Shown here: positions 1 to 4,557 of the stretch, in pieces
Position numbering within the stretch: the stretch's first letter is position 1
Layout of the letters: every line of letters starts with the position of its first letter
Assembly (NCBI GenBank): GCA_964524295.1
Contig: CAZGCW010000166.1
Coordinates: 1-8,826, forward strand
DNA from: UBA9926 sp964524295
GTDB lineage: Bacteria; Pseudomonadota; Gammaproteobacteria; Pseudomonadales; Azotimanducaceae
Direction: 5' to 3'
DNA: 8,826 nt
Translations under genes and position numbers: made by a program
The notes under the pieces: generated by a model
Seen by the model: only the letters and a program-made list of their open reading frames with translations
Database searches by the model: none
Told to the model about the DNA's origin: nothing

Positions 1-708
1 ATTCGCCAGTGTGGTCTCGAGGTTGATGACATTATCCTGGAGCAGTTAGCTTCGAGTCATGCCGTACTAACGGATGATGAAAAGGAGCTGGGCGTCTGCT
101 TGGTGGATATAGGGGGCGGTACTTCTGACATTGCTATTTTTACAGAAGGGGCGATTAGACACACCGCCGTCATTCCCATTGCCGGTGATCAGGTGACCAA
201 TGATGTTGCCATGGCATTGCGTACCCCCACACCTAATGCAGAGGAGATAAAAATAAAATATGCCTGTGCATTGGCTTCTCTTGCTGGAGAGAACGAGACT
301 ATCCAGGTGCCAAGCGTGGGCGAAAGGCAGGATCGTTCACTCTCCCGGCAAGCGCTTGCTGAGGTCGTTGAGCCACGGTATGAGGAATTGTTTAACCTCA
401 TTCAGGCAGAATTACGCCGGAGTGGCTTCGAACATTTGATGGCAGCCGGGATTGTATTAACCGGCGGTACTTCAAAAATGGAAGGCGTAGTAGAACTCGC
501 CGAAGAAATATTTCATATGCCCGTCAGTGTTGGCAAGCCCAGGTGTTTTTCCGGGCTTGCAGATATCGTGAGGAATCCAATTTATGCAACTGCAGTTGGC
601 TTGTTGCAATACGGGTCAACTCAATCTGAGGGTATGGGTCGCGTTAAATCTCAAATGGATAATGAGTCAATGCTTGGCAGGGTCAAGCAATGGTTCATGG
701 GTCAATAA
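1..708 (+). CDS. ftsA: Cell division protein FtsA, 3' part (5' end outside window)
   Basis: FtsA is an actin-like ATPase that tethers FtsZ filaments to the inner face of the cytoplasmic membrane and recruits later divisome proteins. The reading frame is open from base 1 and gives 235 residues; by comparison with the roughly 420-residue E. coli protein, about 170-185 N-terminal residues are missing. Visible motifs are the phosphate-binding loop VDIGGGTSD (fragment residues 35-43), the FtsA-typical stretch HTAVIPIAGDQVTND just after it, PSVGERQDRSLSRQALAEVVEPRYEEL in the middle region, and the second nucleotide-binding loop TGGTSKMEG (about residues 154-162). The C-terminus LGRVKQWFMGQ fits the amphipathic membrane-targeting helix. 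The gene ends 36 bases before the ftsZ start, the usual tight ftsA-ftsZ arrangement, and the two are probably co-transcribed. No internal break is seen. Confidence 0.97.
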   Translation: MRQCGLEVDDIILEQLASSHAVLTDDEKELGVCLVDIGGGTSDIAIFTEGAIRHTAVIPIAGDQVTNDVAMALRTPTPNAEEIKIKYACALASLAGENETIQVPSVGERQDRSLSRQALAEVVEPRYEELFNLIQAELRRSGFEHLMAAGIVLTGGTSKMEGVVELAEEIFHMPVSVGKPRCFSGLADIVRNPIYATAVGLLQYGSTQSEGMGRVKSQMDNESMLGRVKQWFMGQ

Positions 709-732
709 TTCAATTTTTTGTTTCTGGAAAGC

Positions 733-737
733 GGAGG
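733..737 (+). promoter_or_regulatory. Strong ribosome binding site of ftsZ
   Basis: GGAGG lies 7 bases before the ATG at 745. This decides the ftsZ start. An in-frame TTG at 718 would add nine residues (MFLESGGCH) that have no counterpart in FtsZ, whereas MFELVDN is a common FtsZ N-terminus in gammaproteobacteria. It is the strongest ribosome binding site in the window that also has normal spacing, fitting the high expression expected of FtsZ. Confidence 0.88.
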
Positions 738-744
738 ATGTCAC

Positions 745-1902
745 ATGTTTGAACTAGTCGATAATAAACCACAACACGCAGTCATAAAGGTCATCGGAGT
801 CGGTGGTGGCGGCGGTAATGCGGTGCAGCATATGATGGATCATCATATTGAGGGTGTTGATTTTGTCTGCGCTAATACCGATGCCCAGGCTCTGCAACGG
901 CTGACTGCGAAGACGTTGCTTCAGCTGGGTACTGATCTCACTAAGGGCCTCGGTGCGGGGGCTAATCCGGTGGTTGGGAAGGAAGCCGCACTTGAGGACA
1001 GGGAGCGGATTTCGGAAGTACTTGAGGGTGCTGACATGGTATTCATCACTGCCGGAATGGGTGGTGGGACAGGAACAGGTGCAGCGCCTATTGTGGCGAA
1101 TATTGCAAAAGAAATGGGAATTCTAACGGTCGCCGTGGTCACCAAGCCTTTTCCCTTTGAAGGTCGTAAGCGAATGCAGATAGCAGAAAATGGCATTGCT
1201 GAGTTGGCCGACTGCGTTGATTCACTGATCACGGTACCCAATGAGAAATTGTTGAGCATAATGGGTCCTGATGCGCCCTTGTTGGAAGCATTTGCTGCCG
1301 TCGACAATGTCTTGCTTGGCGCTGTTCAGGGCATAGCAGATTTGATTATAAGACCCGGCATTATCAATGTGGATTTCGCCGATGTGCGTACGGTGATGTC
1401 TGAGATGGGAATGGCAATGATGGGCAGTGGCCTGTCAGTGGGTGCAGACCGGGCCAGTAAAGCAGCAGAGGCCGCCGTGCGTAGTCCGCTACTTGAGGAT
1501 GTTGATTTCAATGGTGCTCGGGGGATACTGGTTAATATTGCTGCAGGCGTTGATATTACCCTGACTGAATTTTCCCAGGTGGGAGCAACGATCGAAGATT
1601 TTGCCTCGGAAAATGCGACGGTGGTGATCGGTACGGTCATTGACCCGGAAATGGGCGAAGAAATGCGAGTCACTGTGGTTGCAACTGGCCTGGGACTGAC
1701 GATGGAGGAACGAAGTCCTATGGAGCTTGGCGAGAAGGTGATTCGTAAAATTGCTGGTGACGGAGACTATGGTGAATTTGATACACCGACTGTGATACGA
1801 AATGGACCATTGAAAGGAGAGAGCCAAGAAGAACAGGTGAACCGGCCTAAAGATCTTGACTATTTGGACATTCCTGCGTTTCTACGACGGCAAGCAGACT
1901 AG
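745..1902 (+). CDS. ftsZ: Cell division GTPase FtsZ
   Basis: FtsZ is the tubulin homologue that polymerises with GTP into the Z-ring and directs septal wall synthesis. The 385-residue product is essentially the length of E. coli FtsZ (383). It shows the N-terminal glycine loop GVGGGGGNAV (residues 18-27), the tubulin signature GGGTGTG (106-112), the FEGRKRMQIAENGI region (138-151), and the T7 catalytic loop NVDFAD (208-213) with the two aspartates D210 and D213 that complete the GTPase site of the neighbouring subunit. A short variable linker (about 318-369) leads to the conserved C-terminal peptide LDYLDIPAFLRRQAD (371-385), which binds FtsA and ZipA-type partners. The start is fixed by GGAGG and by family alignment. 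The gene lies 36 bases after ftsA; the 14-bp repeat array begins immediately after its TAG stop. Confidence 0.99.
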   Translation: MFELVDNKPQHAVIKVIGVGGGGGNAVQHMMDHHIEGVDFVCANTDAQALQRLTAKTLLQLGTDLTKGLGAGANPVVGKEAALEDRERISEVLEGADMVFITAGMGGGTGTGAAPIVANIAKEMGILTVAVVTKPFPFEGRKRMQIAENGIAELADCVDSLITVPNEKLLSIMGPDAPLLEAFAAVDNVLLGAVQGIADLIIRPGIINVDFADVRTVMSEMGMAMMGSGLSVGADRASKAAEAAVRSPLLEDVDFNGARGILVNIAAGVDITLTEFSQVGATIEDFASENATVVIGTVIDPEMGEEMRVTVVATGLGLTMEERSPMELGEKVIRKIAGDGDYGEFDTPTVIRNGPLKGESQEEQVNRPKDLDYLDIPAFLRRQAD

Positions 1903-1972
1903 TTTTTAATCACTAACTTTTAATCACAAACTTTTAATCACTAACTTCTAATCGTTAACTTTTAATCACTAA
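1903..1972. repeat. Five tandem copies of a 14-bp AT-rich unit
   Basis: Starting at the first base after the ftsZ stop there are five end-to-end copies of the consensus CTTTTAATCACTAA: 1903-1916 (one mismatch), 1917-1930 (one mismatch), 1931-1944 (exact), 1945-1958 (three mismatches) and 1959-1972 (exact). The 14-bp period is not a multiple of three, so the array is not protein-coding. The units have no spacers, so this is not CRISPR. It lies between the ftsZ stop and an AAAGGAG motif at 1974-1980. Function is unknown; it could be a simple slippage-derived minisatellite, a cluster of protein-binding sites, or an unstructured mRNA spacer. Confidence 0.93.
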
Positions 1973-1982
1973 CAAAGGAGCA

Positions 1983-2096
1983 ATGTGGTCTAAATCAGGA
2001 GAAAAGTTAATATTTATCGAAAAAAATGCAACTTTTCTCCATTTTTGTAGTCATAATACCCCTGCGATGCTATTTCTATTGATTTGGATTTGGTAA
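1983..2096 (+). CDS. Doubtful 37-codon small ORF in the ftsZ-lpxC gap
   Basis: An ATG at 1983 opens a 37-codon frame ending in TAA at 2094-2096, starting MWSKSGEKLIF and ending in the hydrophobic run PAMLFLLIWIW. I recognise no family. In its favour, AAAGGAG (1974-1980) lies directly upstream and it fills most of the lpxC leader. Against it, only two bases separate that motif from the ATG, closer than an efficient Shine-Dalgarno allows; the 11-bp inverted repeat occupies its codons 6-20; and the stretch is AT-rich, where frames of this length arise by chance. If translated it could be a leader peptide for lpxC, because ribosomes would open the hairpin. More likely it is non-coding leader. Confidence 0.2.
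   Translation: MWSKSGEKLIFIEKNATFLHFCSHNTPAMLFLLIWIW
1998..2046 (+). promoter_or_regulatory. 11-bp perfect inverted repeat with T-run: possible terminator or attenuator
   Basis: GGAGAAAAGTT (1998-2008) and AACTTTTCTCC (2030-2040) are exact reverse complements separated by 21 bases, followed by A and five Ts (2042-2046). The RNA would form an 11-bp stem ending in a U-tract, the general outline of an intrinsic terminator, placed downstream of ftsZ and before lpxC. The stem has only five G-C pairs and the loop is large, so it would be a weak or conditional terminator at best. It could instead be a DNA-level palindrome bound by a regulator. Confidence 0.45.
2052..2057 (+). promoter_or_regulatory. 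Weak candidate -10 box for lpxC
   Basis: CATAAT matches five of six bases of the sigma-70 -10 consensus and lies 70 bases before the lpxC ATG, just after the inverted repeat. No convincing -35 hexamer is found at 16-18 bases upstream, and AT-rich DNA gives many such matches by chance. It is recorded because a 225-bp gap with a possible terminator makes a dedicated lpxC promoter plausible. Confidence 0.15.
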
Positions 2097-2105
2097 TATT
2101 TGCGA

Positions 2106-2116
2106 CCGCTGAGCGG
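2106..2116 (+). promoter_or_regulatory. Small hairpin just upstream of the lpxC start
   Basis: CCGC (2106-2109) and GCGG (2113-2116) can pair around a TGA loop. The hairpin lies where a Shine-Dalgarno would be expected, 11 bases before the ATG at 2128. No good Shine-Dalgarno is present; the best candidates are the GGG at 2115-2117 or GAG at 2122-2124. This suggests modest lpxC translation initiation, but a four-pair stem may be chance. Confidence 0.22.
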
Positions 2117-2127
2117 GTAACGAGACT

Positions 2128-3057
2128 ATGATACGGCAGAAGACACTTAAAAACGTGATACGAGCAACTGGTATTGGCTTACATACTGGTGAGAAGGTCT
2201 ATCTGACCTTGCGACCCGCACCCGTTGATACCGGCATTGTATTTGTTCGGTCCGACCTGGATGAAGTGGTCGAAATTAAAGCGCTAAATGAATCGGTAGT
2301 GGACACCACCTTGGCGACCACGATCGGTTGCGGTGCTGCGCAGATTTCGACGGTAGAACATGTTCTTGCTGCTTTATCTGGATTGGCGATTGATAATCTC
2401 TATGTTGAAGTCAGCGGTCCCGAAATGCCGATTATGGATGGCAGTGCAGCCACCTTTGTATTCCTGATTCAGTCAGCGGGTATTGAGGAGCAAAACGCAC
2501 TCAAACAATTTATACGGATAAAGAAGCCAATTCACGTCACCGGTGAGAATAGCCCTCGTGACTTTGGGCAGTACGTCTCATTAACGCCCTATGACGGATT
2601 TAAATTAGCCCATACGATTGTCTATGATAATGTCGTAATCAAGCGACAAGAGGCCTGCGTCGACTTTGCCAATACCTCATTCGTTAAATCAATCAGTCGA
2701 GCCAGGACGTTTGGATTGATGCAGGAATTTGAACAGTTAAGAGAAATGAACCTCGCTCAGGGCGGTAGTCTTGATAATGCGATTGTCGTCGATGAGTTTC
2801 GTATTCTCAACGATGATGGCCTGCGCCACGAAGATGAATTTGTACGCCATAAAATACTGGATGCGGTTGGTGATCTATACCTGCTTGGTCACAGTGTTAT
2901 TGGCGAGTTTACGGGCTTTAAGTCAGGCCATAGTGAAAACCATGCATTGAGAAGCGCATTGCTGGCGAACACTGATGCTTGGGAAATGGTCAGCTTTCCG
3001 GATCGAGAAAAAGCACCCCTGGCCTATGCCCGCCTAGGCAGGCTAGAGTACGCTTAA
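2128..3057 (+). CDS. lpxC: UDP-3-O-acyl-N-acetylglucosamine deacetylase LpxC
   Basis: LpxC is the zinc-dependent cytoplasmic enzyme that removes the acetyl group from UDP-3-O-acyl-GlcNAc, the committed step of lipid A synthesis. The 309-residue product (E. coli 305) starts MIRQKTLKNVIRATGIGLHTG, close to the E. coli N-terminus. Zinc ligands by family alignment are H78 (in STVEH), H241 and D245 (in RHKILD); E77 is the general base and H268 (in FKSGH) the second catalytic residue, all present. PEMPIMDGSA (98-107) and ISRARTFG (189-196) are also family-typical. The C-terminus reads PLAYARLGRLEYA, ending in alanine like the E. coli FtsH degron region but without its AVLA ending, so FtsH control cannot be assumed. 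It is separated from ftsZ by 225 bases and converges on the next gene with a 16-base gap. Confidence 0.99.
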   Translation: MIRQKTLKNVIRATGIGLHTGEKVYLTLRPAPVDTGIVFVRSDLDEVVEIKALNESVVDTTLATTIGCGAAQISTVEHVLAALSGLAIDNLYVEVSGPEMPIMDGSAATFVFLIQSAGIEEQNALKQFIRIKKPIHVTGENSPRDFGQYVSLTPYDGFKLAHTIVYDNVVIKRQEACVDFANTSFVKSISRARTFGLMQEFEQLREMNLAQGGSLDNAIVVDEFRILNDDGLRHEDEFVRHKILDAVGDLYLLGHSVIGEFTGFKSGHSENHALRSALLANTDAWEMVSFPDREKAPLAYARLGRLEYA

Positions 3058-3073
3058 GTCTACGCTTAGATGG

Positions 3074-3499
3074 TCAATGATTGTCTGCAAAACGGTGCAG
3101 GGCCAGCTTCAAGGCGGGGTCATCAATACTGTCTGCAGTTGCCGTGATCAAAGATTTATTTTCTGATGAGAGTTGCCTTGCCACAGCGGCCATTTCAATG
3201 GATTCATCCGACTCCGGACGTACTGATATTTTAATCCGTTTTAACTTGCTGGCCGGGTTCGATTGATGTAGAAATGCCAGTAAATCTCTTTGTCCATAGC
3301 GAATTTCAGTGGCCAGTGCGGCGCTGGTTACGAGCAGATGGAGGGTTTGTTCAGTCATCGAACCGATTTTAATTTCAGTGCCAAGAAAAGCGCTGATTTT
3401 TAATTGCAGTTTGGAAAATAATTTAGCTCTGGTGATCAGATTTTGAAGATTTCCAGATGTTTGTTCGAGAATTTTGGATGTTCTTTGTATCTCGTTCAA
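3074..3499 (-). CDS. dciA: DciA-like (DUF721) protein, probable DnaB helicase loader/operator
   Basis: The 141-residue product matches the short gammaproteobacterial form of the DUF721 family, described as DciA, the ancestral partner that assists loading of the replicative helicase DnaB in bacteria lacking phage-derived DnaC or DnaI. The family pattern is seen at about residues 15-93: an N-terminal helix, then the LFSKLQLKISAFLG segment, then a hydrophobic strand LHLLVTSAALATEIRY followed by the helix RDLLAFLHQ and a strand KLKRIKISV. No helicase or nuclease motif is present. The start is a TTG at 3499: an in-frame TAA lies directly upstream, no ATG or GTG suits, and the next methionine (residue 48) would cut the domain. 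No clear ribosome binding site precedes it. Its place between lpxC and the M23 gene on the opposite strand is a recurrent gammaproteobacterial arrangement and supports the call. Confidence 0.85.
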   Translation of the reverse strand: MNEIQRTSKILEQTSGNLQNLITRAKLFSKLQLKISAFLGTEIKIGSMTEQTLHLLVTSAALATEIRYGQRDLLAFLHQSNPASKLKRIKISVRPESDESIEMAAVARQLSSENKSLITATADSIDDPALKLALHRFADNH

Positions 3500-3554
3500 T
3501 TAAATTCACTACATTCTGTTAATATGGAGTTGTTAACATTATCACTGAAAGATC
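3500..3554. promoter_or_regulatory. Divergent intergenic region between dciA and the M23 gene
   Basis: These 55 bases must hold at least the dciA promoter and possibly one for the M23-secA-argJ run. TGTTAA (3517-3522) and TTAACA (3533-3538) form an inverted repeat with a 10-base spacer, and GTTAAC (3532-3537) is itself palindromic. Toward dciA, TTAACA is followed after 17 bases by TGTAGT, a passable -35/-10 pair (five and four of six), but it would put the transcript start almost on the TTG codon. Toward the M23 gene only TAATAT (3520-3525) resembles a -10. These are weak matches. Confidence 0.3.
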
Positions 3555-4508
3555 ATGAAGTTAATCCTAGTTGATCAAAGCACAGGCAGTCTTAAATCAG
3601 TCAGGCTGAATGCGGTGACCTGGAGTATTGGGTTGGCCGCGGTTTGTCTGCTGTTAGTGGTCATTTTTCTGGGCCTTAAGCAGTTCGCCCTAAAAGATTC
3701 TCGGGTGGCACTCGAGATGCTCAATCGCTGGCAGACACAACTTCAGCAACAGAAAATAGAGCTCAACAACCTGGACAGAGAAATAGCGCAGAATCTTGAT
3801 GCCTCGGCATCCCGAATGGCGAACCTCCAAGCCCGGTTGGCCAGGCTTGATGCGCTGGGACAGAGACTGACAGAAGTTGCTGACTTACAAGAAAGCGAGT
3901 TTGATTTCTCAGAGCCTCCGGGTCTGGGCGGTCCTAGTGTTGATCCCAGTTATTTTTCCGAAGGCCTGGTATTGTCACCAGATAGTAAAACTGAACGTTC
4001 CTTTAGAAAGCAGGTTTTACAATTGAGTCAGGAAATTGAAAGTCGAGAGCACCAGTTAGCCATCCTTGAGCAGGTATTCTTCCATAAGAAGCAATTACAA
4101 GCCGCTTCGCTGTATGGCAGACCGGTTCATAAAGGTTGGGTTTCTTCAGCCTATGGCATGCGTACTGATCCCATTACGGGTAAACGTGCCTGGCATAACG
4201 GCATCGATATTGCTTCTACGCTGGGGTCTCCAGTTATGGCCATTGCGGCGGGTGTGGTGACTTTTGCAGGAGAAAAAAGTGGTTATGGTAAAATGATTGA
4301 AATCAATCATGGTGATGGCGTAACCACGCGGTATGGACACCATGATACGCTCAAAGCCGCCACCGGGGATATCGTCAGGAAGGGACAGATTATCGGCGAG
4401 ATGGGGAGTAGCGGGCGCTCTACAGGTCCTCATGTCCATTATGAAATCTTTAAGAAGGGTCGATCTGTAGATCCTTCTGTTTTTGTTCATAGAGCGCCTC
4501 GCTCATAG
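3555..4508 (+). CDS. Membrane-anchored M23 family metallopeptidase (peptidoglycan endopeptidase)
   Basis: The 317-residue protein has a short cytoplasmic N-terminus, one transmembrane segment (about residues 21-42), a coiled-coil rich in Gln, Leu and Glu (about 50-110), a second short helix (about 150-183) and a C-terminal lysostaphin-type M23 domain (about 188-312). The zinc ligands are H214 and D218 in HNGID and H295 in HVH (293-295); H262 in YGHH is the expected catalytic histidine. All are present, so it should be active and cleave peptide cross-links of peptidoglycan from the periplasmic face. The coiled-coil plus M23 plan resembles MepM- or EnvC-like hydrolases, but I cannot assign one. 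The ATG at 3555 is chosen because it begins the frame just before the membrane anchor; the ribosome binding site (GAAAG, 3547-3551) is weak. It lies directly upstream of secA, the position of secM in E. coli, and its tail reads VHRAPRS. Confidence 0.93.
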   Translation: MKLILVDQSTGSLKSVRLNAVTWSIGLAAVCLLLVVIFLGLKQFALKDSRVALEMLNRWQTQLQQQKIELNNLDREIAQNLDASASRMANLQARLARLDALGQRLTEVADLQESEFDFSEPPGLGGPSVDPSYFSEGLVLSPDSKTERSFRKQVLQLSQEIESREHQLAILEQVFFHKKQLQAASLYGRPVHKGWVSSAYGMRTDPITGKRAWHNGIDIASTLGSPVMAIAAGVVTFAGEKSGYGKMIEINHGDGVTTRYGHHDTLKAATGDIVRKGQIIGEMGSSGRSTGPHVHYEIFKKGRSVDPSVFVHRAPRS

Positions 4509-4549
4509 CAGCGATCTAGCCTGCTTACCTAAATGAAATCATTCGAGCG
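4492..4549 (+). promoter_or_regulatory. Possible alternative RNA pairings at the M23-secA junction
   Basis: GAGCG (4492-4496) can pair with CGCTC (4500-4504) across a three-base loop inside the last M23 codons. The same CGCTC can instead pair with GAGCG (4545-4549) just before the secA start, enclosing a second small hairpin AGCAG/CTGCT (4507-4511 and 4521-4525). The second pairing would hide the only GAG-type ribosome contact upstream of the secA ATG. All stems are only five pairs and may be chance; no terminator is seen in the gap, so M23 and secA are probably co-transcribed. Confidence 0.25.
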
Positions 4550-4557
4550 TTTTGAAG

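Noticed and set aside
718..744. Earlier TTG start for ftsZ
   Set aside because: The nine extra residues are not family-like, and the GGAGG at 733-737 is correctly spaced for the ATG at 745.
921..1827. Long open frames on the minus strand inside ftsZ (921-1307, 1326-1673, 1489-1827)
   Set aside because: They lie wholly opposite a strongly conserved gene, show low-complexity Ser/Ala/Ile/Pro-rich translations with no recognisable domain, and have no promoter or ribosome site support.
1903..1972. CRISPR array
   Set aside because: Units are contiguous, 14 bp, without spacers, and no cas genes are nearby.
3022..3039. GCCTA/TAGGC inverted repeat near the lpxC 3' end as terminator
   Set aside because: Five-pair stem inside coding sequence with no T-run after it; codon constraint explains it as well.
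3049..3068. Direct repeat TACGCTTA twice at the lpxC stop
   Set aside because: Only eight bases, two copies; too short to distinguish from chance and no feature depends on it.
3081..3266. 61-codon plus-strand frame opposite dciA
   Set aside because: Antisense shadow of a conserved-family gene; no ribosome site or recognisable product.
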